A stretch of DNA of 64,000 nucleotides. It comes from Prorocentrum cordatum. Taxonomy: Eukaryota > Sar > Dinophyceae > Prorocentrales > Prorocentraceae. The position numbers were made by a program, and so were the translations under genes. The DNA is taken from contig CAUYUJ010020604.1 of the NCBI GenBank assembly GCA_963575745.1, positions 445,748 to 509,747 on the forward strand. The letters are read 5' to 3'. Position 1 is the stretch's first letter; each line of letters begins with the position of its first letter. Below the pieces are notes generated by a model. The model was not told the origin of the DNA. It did not search any database and saw only the letters and a list, made by a program, of their open reading frames with translations. This document shows positions 19,025-30,018 of this stretch, in pieces.

Positions 19025-19235
19025 CCGTGCCCGGACCGCCGACGACGACGTCGCCGTCGACGTCGTCCTCGATTTCGTCGTCGTCGTCGTCGTCGTCGTC
19101 GACGTGGCCATCGCCGTTGCCGTCGCCGTCGCCGTCGCTGACGCCGTCGCTGTCGCCCTTGCCGTCGCCGTCGCTGTCGCCGTCGTCGTTGTCGTCGTCG
19201 TCGTCGTCGTCGTCATCGTCATCGTCTGGGTCGCA
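19025..19235. repeat. (CGT)n / GCCGTC microsatellite
   Basis: CGTCGT runs at about 19075-19100 and 19190-19215, joined by GCCGTCGCCGTCGCTG hexamer-like repeats. Confidence 0.95.
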
Positions 19236-19389
19236 GGCCCGCCCCGGGGTGCACGCCCGCCTCCAGGCGTCCACGATTCGTTCCGGTCGGTTGCGTCGCA
19301 GTCGTCGCAGTCGGTTGCAATGGCCCGTTCGGTTCGGTCGGCTGCCGCGTCGCTGCGCCCTCCCGGCCTGCCTTTGGCCCGCCAGTGTC

Positions 19390-19600
19390 GGCGCGCGCCC
19401 AGCCGCCCCTCGCGGCTCGAGGGCGCGAGAGCTCAGCCGCTCGAAGGCTCGAGGGCTCGATGGCTCGAAGCTTCGTCGAGGGCTCGAGGGCCCAGGCTCG
19501 AGGGCTCGAGGGCTCGAGGCTTCGTCGAGGGCTCGAGGCTCCGAGGCTCGAGGCTCGAGGGTTCAGGGCTCGCGGGCTCGAGGGCTGCATGGCAGGTGGG
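19390..19600. repeat. GCTCGAGGG tandem repeat
   Basis: Tandem 8-11 bp units around CTCGAG (GGCTCGAGG, CTTCGTCGAGG). The same motif returns at 24310-24420, at the far edge of the 20.6-24.2 kb satellite. Confidence 0.9.
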
Positions 19601-19649
19601 CGAGGGGGAGGGGGTGGAGGAGAGAGGCGGCCAAGGGCGAGGGCGGATG

Positions 19650-20580
19650 AGACAAAGGAAGAAGAACATGATCAGGAAGAGGTCAGGGGAGAAGCTTGAT
19701 AGGCAGTCCCCAGCCGTGCAAAAGGGAGGCGCGCGCCTGCCCCCTCAAAGTCCCAGTCAGAAAACGCGCGTCGCATTTGCGTCCGACAAGATATAGCTGC
19801 GCTGAGGTGTCAACGCGCTTCTATGTGCGCATGGGCCATGCTGTTGTGGATCGTATCGGTTTTCTCCTCGCACTCAGCCTGACCGCGCCATCGCTCGCGC
19901 GATGGCAGGCGCTGTGAAGCCTGATTGCGCGATGATGCTTGCGCGCGCAAGCCCCAGTACACGCGGTGCCATGCGATGCCAGCCCTCTTTGGCAGTGGCG
20001 CCTAGACGCGTGATGTGGCAATGGGCAGGGTAGTCGCGCGTCGATGGAAGTCTGTTGAGGCGTAGAATAAAGGGAACGTTCAGGTCACCGTGCCGTTGCC
20101 CGCATGGCGCGACAGGGTTTCCCGCGTTCGCGCTGCCCGCGGTTCCGCGTAGATTTTGCAAGGCCGCACCTGGGCGCGATCGGCCACAATTGCCGTCGGT
20201 CGTTCGGGCAATTGGCCCCTGCCCTCCAGGGAGGGTAGTCGCCCTTCCCGCCGCTGCGTGCGCATTGAGTTTTTTCTTGTGATGCGACGTTGCTCTGCGG
20301 CTTTGCTTCTTGATGCCGCTTATTTTCTTTCTCTCGTCCGACAAGCGCATCCGCGCGGTTTGCTGGAGAACACAGCGCGCGCGACATTTGTACCCTGCGA
20401 CGCGATGACCCCGTCAGTTTCCTTGATGTTTCGCGGGCGCGTGCATTTGAAAATCTACGTTGCCCCATCGCTCCAGTTTAGAAGCGCCGCTTCCTTCGCG
20501 CCCGCGATGCATCGATCCCATGTCGCATCAGTCGACCCCCCTGGCGTCTTGCCAAAGCTCGAGACATTGGCGAGCGCGCG
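19650..20580. other. No supported gene
   Basis: GC-rich unique-looking sequence with small hairpins such as GCGCCATCGCTCGCGCGATGGC (in two halves around 19888-19908). Open frames are short and conflict between strands. Confidence 0.5.
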
Positions 20581-20589
20581 CGTTCAGCG

Positions 20590-23500
20590 GGCTTGAGCCT
20601 CGGCTGTGCCTCGCGCGAACTACGCGCCAGATGGGCATTCATTTTGCGGGGCTACCTCGAAGCGCACCTGAAGCACGCCTGGGCCACTCCCGAATCACGC
20701 CTGGACCATTGCTGAACCGCGCTTCACCCGCGCGCGGCTGGGCTGCCACTATGACCTTAGAATTCCAAGCCGCGCGTGAGCCGCACCTGCACAGCGCTGG
20801 CAACGCGTCCGAACCGCACCTAAGCCACGCTGGAACCACGTGTGCAGCACACAGTGGTTGCACATGATGCACCGATCCACGCCTGAACCGCCCCTGAACC
20901 GCACCTGAAACACAACTGAACCACGTCTGGGCCACGCCTGAGCCATGGCCGACCGACACCTGAAACTAATGTCATAGACTCTTGCTCTTTCGTGTGCTTG
21001 AGTCGCGCCCGCGACATGGCTGAAACGCACCTTTAGCATGCCTAAACAACGCCTGAGCTGATCAACACTTGAACCACGCTTGACTCAACGCCGAATCACA
21101 CTTCAAACGGATGCCAAAGTTCCACGTGCTTTTCCATGCTTGAGTCGCGTCCGCGCCACGGCTGAACTGCGCCGGAGCCACGCCTGAGCCGCGCCTGAAC
21201 CAAGCCGGAAACATGGTTGAATCAGGCTTGAAAACAGGTTTCTTGCTTACACGTCGTTTCCTTGAGCCGTGCCCGCGCAGCGGCTGAATCGCGCGTGAAT
21301 CGCGCCTGAGCCGCGCCTGAACCGCGCCGGATCCATGGCTGGACTGCGGCCGAAACGCATGCCGGAGTTCCCAGCGGCATTCTGCCATCTTGAATCACGC
21401 CCGCGACGCGGCAAACAAAGGCGCAATATCGTCACCTGAACCGCGCCCGGGAATCACTTGAACCACGCCTGAAGCATAGTTGACTACGCCTGAAGAGGAT
21501 GAAAGAGCCCTTCGATGTTTTTCGTTCGGATGTGTCGCGCCCTCGCTACGCTTGAACCGAGCCTGAGCCACGCTTGAACCACGCCTGCGCCACGCCTCAA
21601 CCACGCCTGGACCATTGGCGAGCCACGCCTCGAACGGATGCCCGGGCTCCTATTTTTATTTCGTTTGCTTGAGTCGCTCCCGCGCCGCGGCTGAACCTCT
21701 CCTGGGCCGCGCCTCAAGCCGCGCCTGATACACGCCTGAATCACGTTTAAAACGTGGCGAAACCACGCCTGAAACGGATGCCAGAGTTCACGCTTGCAGT
21801 TCGCGCGCGCGAGTCGTGCCCGCGCCAGGCTGACAGGCGCCTGAATTATACCCCAACCGCGCCTGAACTACGCCCGAACCACGCATGAAACATTGTTGAA
21901 CCACGCCTGCAGGGGATGACCGAGTTCCTGCTGTTCGCATGCTTGAATCGCGCCCGCGCCGCGGCTGACCTGCGCCCGAACCGAAATTGAACCCCGGCTG
22001 GACCATGCGGGAATCACGCCTGAACCACAACTGAACCATGTCTGAACCACACGCGAAACGTGCGCCATAGTTCTCACTTGCGTTTCGCGTGCTTGAGTCG
22101 CGCCGGCGCTGCGGCTGAGCCGCGCCTGACAGGCGCTTGAACCGCTATCGATCCGCGCCTGAACTACGCTTGGACCATGGTTGATCCAGACCGGAAACGG
22201 ATGCCAGAGTTCCTGCTTGGTCTCGTCTGATCGGTTCGCGCCCCCGCCGCGGCCGAACCGCGCCTGGACCGCGCCTGATCCACGGCCGAAGCACACCTGA
22301 ACCAAGCCTGGATCATGTCTGTGCCCACCTGAAACGAATGCTAAAGTTTGCAAGTGCATTTCGCTTGATTGAGTCGCGCCCGCGCCGCAGTTGAACCGCG
22401 CCCGAACTGCGCCTGAACAACGCCTGAACCGCGCCTGAGCCACGCGCGAACCATGGCTGAACCACACTTGAGACAGATGCCAGAGTTCTCACTTACATTT
22501 GGTGTCCTCGAGTCGCGCCCGCGCCGCAGTTGAGCCGCGCCAGAACCGCGCCTGAACCGCGCCCGCGCTTAGATTGCGGGGCCCGCTGCCCCTGGGCGCG
22601 CGGCGTCGGCCCCCCGCCCCGAACGGCGCGGCGTCGCCTGCAGGGGCGGCGCGGCGGGGGCGACGCAGGGGCGCGCGTCCAATGCGAAGTGGAGAAGTCC
22701 ATTGAGAATCGCCCGGCGCGGCGCCCGCCCGCCCCCTCGAGACCGCACGGCGCCGCCCGGCTCGCGGCCGCTCTTTATTCGGGCGTCGCGCCAGCCGCGC
22801 GCGCGTGCAATTGGACGCGCGCGCCGCCTCAATGCGCGCGCTGCGGCGTCGGAGCGCCTGCCCCGGCACGGGGCAGGTTTTTTGTGCGTTTTCTGACTTG
22901 CGCGCGGGAGTTGGCGCGAGGGCAGCGGGCGCGCGGCGCCATCTTGCCCAGCCGCGGCTGGCTCGACGGCCCCATGGGAGGCCTTTGCCGACGAGGGGCC
23001 GGCCCGCTCGCCGCCTCGGCGGCGAGCGCCCATGCCGGGCGCAGAGGCTAGCCTGAAGTGCGCCGGAACCGCGCATGCAACGCGCCCGAACCACGCCTGA
23101 ACCACGGCTGAACCACACCTCGCACAGACGCCAGAGTTTTTGCGTTTCGCAAGCTCGAGACGCGCCCGCGCCAGGGCGGAGCCTGAACCGCGCGCGAACC
23201 ACGCCCACGTGGCACCTGAGCTGCGCTTGAACCATGGCCGAACCACACCTGAAGCGGACGCCAGAGATCCTATCTGCATTACGTTCGCTTCAGTTGCGCA
23301 CGCGCCAAGGCCTGCCACCCAGCGCCGCTCCTGAGCCGCCCCTGAACCGCGCCTGAACCACGGCCTCACCAGACCCGAAACGGATGCCCGGGTTCTTGCT
23401 TGAATGTCGCGCGATTGTGTCGCCCCCGCGCCGCGGCTGAACCGCGCTTAAGCCACGCCTGAACCAGCGCGCCTTACCGTGCCAGAACCATTGCTGGAAC

Positions 23501-24240
23501 TGCGCCTGAACCACAACCCAACGACGCCTGAACCACACCTGAACCACGCTTCAAACCGCGGCTGCTTCACACGTGACACGGACGACAGGGTTCTGATTTG
23601 CATTTCGTTTGCTTGAGTCGCGCCTGCGCCACGGCTGAACCGCGCCTGCGGCATGCCTGAACCACGCCTGGCTCACGCCTGAACCGTGGCAGAACCACGC
23701 CTGAAAACGCGGCCAGAGTTTTTCACTTGCTTGTCATTTGCTTCAGTCGCGCCCCTGCCACGGCTGAAACGCGCCTGAAACACGCCTGAGAAACGCTTGA
23801 ACCACACCAGAACTGCGCCTGAACCGCGGCTGAATCGCACCTGAAACGGACGCCCGAGTTTTTATATGCACGTCGCTTGCTTAAGCCGCGCCTGAACCAC
23901 AATCGAGCCACGGCTGGACCACACCTGAAAAAACGCACGAAACACGGCTGAGTCACACGCGGAACTGATGCCAGAGTCTTTGTGTGCATTTCGTTTGCAT
24001 GAGTCGCGCCCGCGCCACGGCCGAACCAAATTTGAACCACGCCTGAATCTCATTTGTTCCATATCCATGCCTGGGCAACTGCTGAACCACACCGGAACGA
24101 ATGCTAGAATCCAGACTTGAATTTCGTCTGTTTGAGTCGCGCCCGCGTCACGGTTGAACCGCGCCCGTGAGCCACGCCTGAACCACGCCGGAGCCACACG
24201 CGAACCATGGCTGGACTATGGCTTAGCCGCACCTGTCACG
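20590..24240. repeat. Higher-order satellite, about 20 units of 125-150 bp
   Basis: The base motif is GAACC(G/A)CGCCT, about 10-12 bp, in long runs. Each higher-order unit also carries CGGATGCCAGAGTT, then TTGCATTTCG-like sequence, then TTGAGTCGCGCCCGCGCC. The last module recurs roughly every 125-150 bp (for example near 20999, 21141, 21670, 21942, 22367, 22505, 23610, 23996 and 24130). Divergence between units is considerable, so the array is old. Confidence 0.93.
22565..23055. other. Extremely GC-rich 490-bp island inside the satellite
   Basis: Repeat units stop at about 22565 and resume at about 23055. Between them is unique, very GC-rich sequence with hairpins CTCGCCGCCTCGGCGGCGAG and CCTGCCCCGGCACGGGGCAGG (written here as 21 positions 22857-22877, then TTTTTT). 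Either an insertion into the array or a preserved single-copy segment. The minus strand is open across it but low in complexity. Confidence 0.7.
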
Positions 24241-24309
24241 GATGCCATTCCCTTTCCTCCCCAACATGTGCTCCTTCCTCCTCCTTCTCTTCGCCCTCCG
24301 TCGTCGTCC

Positions 24310-24590
24310 TTCGCCCAGGAGTGCCAAGCTCGAAGGTTCGAGTGCTCGAGGCTCGAGCCGCGAGGCTTAAGGGCTCGAGGGTTCGAGACTCGAGTCTCGA
24401 GGGCTCGATGGCTCGAAGCCTGGCCGGTGTGCCTGGTGTGCCTGGTCGGTGTGCCTGGCGTGCTTGGTGTGCCTGGTCGGTGTGCTTGGTGTGCCTGGTG
24501 GCCTGGTGGGCGTGCCTGGTGTGCCTGGTCGGTGTGCCAGGTGTGCCCAGTCGGTGTGCTTGGTTGGCCTAGTCGGTATGCCTTGTGCGC
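24310..24590. repeat. CTCGAGG repeat, then GGTGTGCCTGGTC repeat
   Basis: CTCGAG-based units at about 24320-24420 are followed by tandem 12-24 bp GTGTGCCTGGTCGGTGTGCC units to 24590. Confidence 0.93.
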
Positions 24591-24599
24591 TGCTGAATC

Positions 24600-24990
24600 T
24601 GGTCACCATCGCCAGCTATTACCATCATCCGTTTTGCCATCAGCATCACCGATCATCACCATCACCCATCATCCCACCACCATCATCCGTTTCATCCTCA
24701 CCATCACCCATATCACCACCCTCGTCGTCAGTGGGCCGCCCCAAGCCTCATCACCAAGCCTCACCACTATCATCGTCATCGCATCTTCACAACCACCCAT
24801 CCCATCACCACCTGTATCCGTCCCATCATCACCCGTCATCCATTTCATCACCATCATCCGTTTCATCACCATTATACATCGCGCCAGCATGGAGTATTGA
24901 GGGCGCGCAGACCTGCAGGAATGCAGGCCTGGGGAACTGTTCGTTATATATACATATATATATGTGTATATATATATATATGTATCGTGG
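24600..24990. repeat. CATC-rich tract and TATA alternation
   Basis: Degenerate CATCACCATC to about 24880, then TATATATATG alternation at 24946-24982. Confidence 0.85.
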
Positions 24991-25029
24991 GTGTTTCCAT
25001 TACGGTTTGTTTCCCTGGGGCGTCTCGAG

Positions 25030-25240
25030 GCCCTCTAGTTGAAGGTTTTTGGGGCTTTCTTGGACCTTCATGGGCCCCCCTTGATTCCAGCGTGGGCTCT
25101 TTGGGGCTTACGTCGGCCATCTTGGGTCGCCTCTGGAGATCTCTTGAGCCCTCTTGGCAGCCCAATGGCGTCCCTCAGTGAACCCTGGAGGCCAGAGGGC
25201 CGAGGGCCCCCTGTCCCGAGGGCTTTCTTTGGCGTCGCGC
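25030..25240. repeat. Degenerate GGCCATCTTGGG phrase array
   Basis: Phrases such as TTGGGGCTTACGTCGGCCATC, TTGGGTCGCCTC and CTTGAGCCCTCTTGG repeat at about 15-25 bp. The same phrase style occurs near 590-660, 15180-15250, 27220-27330, 29000-29170, 29750-29880, 42400-42480, 44860-45000 and 46430-46660. Confidence 0.6.
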
Positions 25241-25690
25241 GACCGTCCCGGTAAAGAGCAGAAACCAGACAGGACATGAGAGACATGAGACACAAAGCAA
25301 GAGACAGGGCAGGAGACAGAAAACATTGAGCAGCAAGGCGGCCGCTCAGGGTGCAATCACGACCTTTTGCCCCCATGGGGGCCGAACTCACGGGCCCACA
25401 TTCACAGTGAGTCCAACTGCTGTGAACACAACCTGCGAGATGTTAGCACTCGATATGTTCGATGACCTAGCGTTTTCTTCCGCGTGGCCAACAACTGTGG
25501 TCCATTCCTCCGTCCCTGGCCAGCCTTCCTCGGCTCGCACGGCTCCTGCTTGTCCCGTGCACGCTCGTGGTGTGTGTGTGTGTTTTTTCTGGGGGGCAAG
25601 CTGGGAATATGGTGCAATCGCATGCATCGCGCGTTCCACAAGGGTCCTCGCCTTCGACGAGTCTCGCCTTCAGCGAAGGCGACAGAACTA

Positions 25691-25866
25691 CAGTCGGGGC
25701 CCTGAAGAAGGAACCCTTTTCGTTGGGGAGGGGCTCCGCGTTCCTTAAGTGTTTCGCAGCTTGCCTCATGTTTTCCTTATGTTTTCGATCGGACATCGAA
25801 GTTTAACTTCTGGAAAAAAGGGGCCTCGTTCCTTATTTTGGGTTCCTTAGGTCAAGACCCTCACTG
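25691..25866. mobile_element. MITE family I, copy 2 (176 bp, TA-flanked)
   Basis: Left end CAGTCGGGGCCCTGAAGAAG; right end CAAGACCCTCACTG. TA at 25689-25690 and 25867-25868. Clearly homologous along its length to 15284-15458 (GAAGGAACCCTTT, TTGGGGAGGGGCTC, GGGGCCTCGTTCCTTATTT). Nonautonomous. Confidence 0.92.
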
Positions 25867-26046
25867 TACAGCAGCGGTGGGTCCGCCGGCGGACCCGGGC
25901 GGAAAGCGCTCGCGCAGGGCGGCGGACGTAACACCGAGGCCTCAGAAGTTTCCGGGATTCGGGGGGCTCGGTAGTGGGCCACGGGGAGGGGAGGCGATGG
26001 CAGTGGGCGCGCTGCCTTTCCTCATCCCACTTACCAGCCTGGAACA

Positions 26047-26172
26047 TATCCCTATCCCTAAGCTGGGCATCGCCTCGTCACAATGCCAATCTTGGGGATT
26101 CCCTTAGTTGTTCAGGGCGCATCCCTAAGATTGTCATCGCCTTTCGGCGTGTCAATCTTAGGGATAGGGATA
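26047..26172. mobile_element. 126-bp fold-back element
   Basis: TATCCCTATCCCTAAG at 26047-26062 and its exact inverse at 26157-26172. A second, inner perfect pair ATCCCTAAGATTG lies at 26121-26133 and 26153-26165. Ends are compatible with a TA target. Single copy here, so the mobile nature is inferred. Confidence 0.65.
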
Positions 26173-26179
26173 AGTTCGA

Positions 26180-26328
26180 GGCTGGTGACCCACGCCTCCC
26201 AGCAGCAGGCGCACCAGCAGACGGTGAAGGCGCCCGGGGCCGCCCGGCGCGGGGCCTGCTCGGGCTGGCGGCTGTTCCACGAGCCTCCTCGCGCAGCGCT
26301 CCCTACGGACGCGTCGGAGGAGCTCGAC
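26180..26328 (+). CDS. Coding-like segment left of a family A element
   Basis: The frame reads ACSGWRLFHEPPRAALPTDA then SEELD, ending where the left duplication ACGTAGAC (26327-26334) offers a GTAGAC donor. Composition is protein-like. Another frame and the minus strand are also open, so the call is cautious. Confidence 0.35.
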
Positions 26329-26334
26329 GTAGAC

Positions 26335-26496
26335 TTCAGTCGGGCCTGTCCCTCTACAGGAGGAATATACAGAAATAGGCAACAAAATAGCCTGGGGACG
26401 ATTGTTTAATTATTTGTTCAGTATGTTTGGAGCATGTTTGGGGTACTTTTTATTTTTCGTCTAAAATCCCCCTGTAGGGGGACACGCCCGACCTAA
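26335..26496 (+). mobile_element. Introner-like MITE family A, complete (162 bp, 8-bp duplication)
   Basis: Left end TTCAGTCGGGCCTGTCCCTC; right end GGGACACGCCCGACCTAA, its inverse. Perfect 8-bp duplication ACGTAGAC at 26327-26334 and 26497-26504. The AT-rich interior contains TGGGGACGATT, shared with the copies at 50 and 62 kb. The left duplication contains GT and the right one ACGTAG, so splicing GT to AG would remove the element (174 nt). Coding-like sequence lies on both sides. An 8-bp duplication suggests a hAT-like mechanism, but the termini are not typical. Confidence 0.92.
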
Positions 26497-26504
26497 ACGT
26501 AGAC

Positions 26505-26715
26505 ACCACGTTGTCTGGTCGGCCAAGAGCCAGGGAGCTCTGCGAAGGATTTCGGTGTGCAGAAGCTCCAGCCTCCCACAGGTTGAACCGCTGGTGCGCC
26601 TATACGCTGAGCTTCTTGGTCGACCAGGCGGCTTGGTGTACACACCGAGTCCCGCCCAGCGCTGATCTCAGCGACCGCAGCGAGCGCCCGCGGACGCTCT
26701 CGCAGGCATCTGGTT
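26505..26715 (+). CDS. Coding-like segment right of a family A element
   Basis: Two frames compete. One reads TTLSGRPRARELCEGFRCAE and stays open past 26700; it is continuous with the left segment if the element plus one duplication is removed. The other starts after CCTCCCACAG at about 26582 and reads VEPLVRLYAELLGRPGGLVY. The data do not decide. No family recognised. Confidence 0.3.
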
Positions 26716-26744
26716 GGTCCTAGAAGATACCGATACCGCTGCCC

Positions 26745-26860
26745 TTCCCTCGTCGCCACGGCTGGATTTCCCTGGAGATCCTGGTCAGAGCGCGCCCTGG
26801 GAGGGGTGTGGGGAGCAGCGGCATGGATGTTTGTTGCTGTCCGCAGTCAGGCGGACTTGT
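26745..26860 (+). repeat. Dispersed repeat D, copy 2
   Basis: CGCCACGGCTGGATTTCCCT, GATCCTGGTCAGAGCGC and GCGGCATGGATGTTTGTTG match about 4040-4130. Conserved in translation as well (RLDFPGDPGQSAPW against RLDSPRNAGQNAPW), so it may be a coding relic. Confidence 0.65.
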
Positions 26861-27339
26861 CTTGTGGCTCTCGTGTGCCGTCCTGAAGCCCTCCTCGGCG
26901 GTTCGTAGGCCGTACTGGGTGCCCTCATACAACAAAAAGACGGTATGATCCGTAAGTCTGGCTGGAGGGTTCTTGGGAGGCTCTCTTGGGCCGTGCACGG
27001 GGAGGTGGGCACCTGTCCAGCTGAAGCTGTGGACGTGTGGGAGTCTCCTGGGAATTAGTGGGGTCCATCCAGAGCCTCTCTTCGGGCAATTTCGGGCGCC
27101 TTTGTTTAAGCCCCGCTTGATGCTGCCCAGGGTCCCCTTTGTTACCCTTTGGGGGCATCCCAGAGCCCATCGTTAAACATGTGCAAAAGGTTCCGACTGA
27201 GAGACAGGACCTTCCAATGGGTGCTCAACCCGTGCGTCGCCTCTTCAGGCCATCTTGGGGTGTTCTTGGAGGCCTCTAGGGCCGTCTTGGTGACTGTGTG
27301 GGCCCCTCTTGGGGCTCCGTTGGGCAATTGTGTCCTAAC

Positions 27340-28015
27340 CATCCTATGGTGTTGGGTCTTCGTTTCGAGGAGACAGCGCCCCGCGTTCACTCACTCCTCC
27401 TCCCCCTCCTGCCCCCTCCCCTCCTCCCATCCCTGCCCCTGCCCTCCGCACCAGCCACATATCATCACACCCCTCACACGTTTCGTGGCCCCATAGGGAG
27501 CTCCTCCGTAGGCCCAAGAGGCAGGACTTACATGCGGCTCCCCGCCCACCGCATGTCAATTTCCGTACACCCCTCACACGCTTCGTGGCTCCATGGGGAG
27601 CTCCACCGAAGGCCCCAGTGGCAGGGTTCACATGCGGCTCCCCGCCCACCGCACTTCCACATGAGCACTCCTCACATTTCGAAACCCCATCGGGAGCTCC
27701 ACCGAAGGCCCCAGTGACAGGGCTCGCATGCGGCTCCCCGCCCACCGCACCTCAATGTCTGCACACCCCTCACACATGTTGTGGCCCCATACGGCGGCTC
27801 CACCGAAGGCCCCAGTGGCAGGGTCCACGTGCGGTGTTCCGCCCACCGCATGTACATGTCGGGGCACCACTAAGACGCTCCGCGGCCCCACAGGGAGCTC
27901 CACCGAAGGCCCCAGTGTGGCAAGGTGCGGATGCGGCTCCCCGCCCACCGCTCATCCATGTCCGCACACCCCTCACACGCTTCGTGGCCCGATCGGGAGC
28001 CCCACCGAAGGCGCA
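27340..28015 (+). repeat. Diverged array of the 89-bp satellite (about 100-bp units) with header
   Basis: A header (AACCATCCTATGGTGTTGGG, GGAGACAGCGCCCCGCGTTC) and a CCT-rich stretch are followed by about six units sharing CACCCCTCACACG, TTCGTGGC, CCATNGGGAGCTCCACCGAA and GGCCCCAGTGGCAGGGTTCA. Units are longer than those at 51-55 kb because of an extra CCCGCCCACCGCA segment. Confidence 0.9.
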
Positions 28016-28019
28016 CCCT

Positions 28020-29261
28020 CCACGCGCTTCTCAGCCCGATAGGCTCGCGGGGAGTCCCCTGCGCTCTGCCTCCAGGAGCTGCCCGACGCCCGCACGCTCT
28101 GCCCAGCGCCTTGCCCGCTGTCCGCCACCCGTGCGCTTTGCACCCTTCCGCGGACGGAGCCGCGGCCACCAGGGCGCCAGGACAACGGAGGGAGAAGTAC
28201 GAGAGGAGGCGTTGATACAGAATGGCGGGGCCCCGGCTCTGTTTCAGTGCTCCTCCTCCTCCTCCTCCTCCTCCTCCTCCCCGGGCTCTTGATTCATTGC
28301 CACGTGATCTTTCGATCCGCCTGGCGGCCGGCGGCCATGCTAGAGCACCATCCAGCTTTCCCAACGCGTCGTCGTTCGGGAGCAGCGCCCTCTGCCATCT
28401 GCCGCATGCTGACCAGAGGTTTCATTATTCACCAGGGGAGAAAAAGTAACAACAAAGAACAGCAAAAAATGGTGGGGCCCGGGGGCCAGGCGGGCAGGCG
28501 CGCACCGGCGCACACAGGACACTTTTTTTGTTCCGTCGCGCGTCAGTGGCGATCCGCTCGCGCGCGCTGGCAGCAGAGGGCGCGCGGTGTGCGAAGTAAC
28601 CGGCAGCAGCAGAGGGAACGGGGGGCCGCAGAAAGCAGGCGGGGGAGCGGGGCACTCGCCACGGAAAGTGTTGCGGGATGGGCGTGCCGGTGCGGCCAGC
28701 TTGTGCTGGGGCGACCTGGCAGTGGACGCGGGGCGGCGTCGCGACCACGCATGGCGGCGCACGGGGTTCGCGCTAGACGCTAAACAATGCACTCCCCCGC
28801 GAGGCCAGCGGCTTCCCTCCCAGTCAACGCCGCAGTCCTTTTCCTGGCCCCCTCCTCCTTCTCGCCTGCCCCACGGTGCTCAAAGCTGCTCATGGTTGTG
28901 TCTCTCGCTCGGATAATTTAGCTATATTGAAGCTTTGAACACCCGTCGGAAGAGAATCGGCAACACGGCGTAAGTGAGTCAGAACATTGGGTTGTTAGTT
29001 TTGGGAGGCTCCGTGGCCATTTCGGGAGGTTGTGGGGCTATCTTCTTGGGCATCGGGGTCGTTCCTTACGTGTACGGGGCGTGCCATCTTGAGCCAGCTT
29101 GGACCGTTTGACGCTATCTTGTAGGCCATCTTAGACTACCTCGGACCATTTGGGAACCATCTCGGGCCATCCTGGACGCTCTGACTACCCACGCTGACTA
29201 CCCACGCCAGCCTCCGTCGAGATCCCCATGAGAGAAAGGGCAGAGGGGAAGTTTAGTTGTA
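28020..29261. other. (CCT)n and intergenic sequence, no supported gene
   Basis: (CCT)n at about 28249-28282. Beyond it GC-rich sequence with frames open on both strands and no clear splice pattern, then TTGGG/GGCCATCTTG phrases at 29000-29170. Confidence 0.5.
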
Positions 29262-29486
29262 CTGTAGGGTCATGCGGCAATGGCGCGCCAGCGACGCCGG
29301 CGACGACGTTCAAGGTTGAATTTCGCATGATGGAACGACGCGGAAGCACTGAGGGGCACGGGAACGCCACAGGACCCGACGGAATTCAACCTTGACTGAT
29401 CGAGGCCGCGATCGTTTCAAGGTTGAACGATCGACGCGGTGTCAGAAACCTTTGCGCGCGCGCGCCGACGCCGCACGAACGTAGCG
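29262..29486. mobile_element. MITE family L, copy 1 (about 225 bp, TA-flanked)
   Basis: Left end CTGTAGGGTCATGCGGCAAT; right end CGCACGAACGTAGCG, its diverged inverse. TA on both sides (29260-29261, 29487-29488). The interior has TTCAAGGTTGAA palindromes and GATCGAGGCCGCGATCG, shared with 43340-43528 and 43889-44076. Confidence 0.8.
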
Positions 29487-29499
29487 TACGGAAGAGCTC

Positions 29500-30018
29500 G
29501 TGCCCTAGACCGCTTACGTCTGAAGGGTTGGAGAGGTTGGGGGGCTGTACCTGCTTCGAGGCTGGTTCAGCTCCTAGTGAGGAAGCGACGGCGTGCAGCG
29601 CCGGCAATGCCCAGGCAGCTCTGACCACGCAAAGGCTCCGCGAGGGAGTCTGTTCTCACGTTGCCGTACCTCCGACGTCCTGAGTTTTCCCCGCGATGAT
29701 GTTTGTACCACGGGTGTGCGCGCTTAGCATGGGTCGGGGGGCTTCTCGGGGGCAGGGTGCATCTTGGAGGTCTGGTTAGCCACCTTGGGGGGGAGGGGTT
29801 CTGGAGCCGCTCGAATTTTTCATCTGGGCCCCCTTTTCGGGGCCCTCTTGGAGGTGTGTCTTGGAGGCTTCCCATGGAGGAGCTCATCCGAGCGTGATGG
29901 CTTCAGAGCCCGCAGCTGTCCGATTACGCCGTGGTGATTGATTACGAAATCTACTAAGAAGCCTGATTATCGCAAACTTCAGGGACTCCAGAGAGGGATG
30001 GGGCCGAGATCTCCAGAC
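29500..30018. other. No supported gene
   Basis: Mixed sequence with TTGGAGG/TCTTGG phrases near 29750-29880. Confidence 0.45.
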
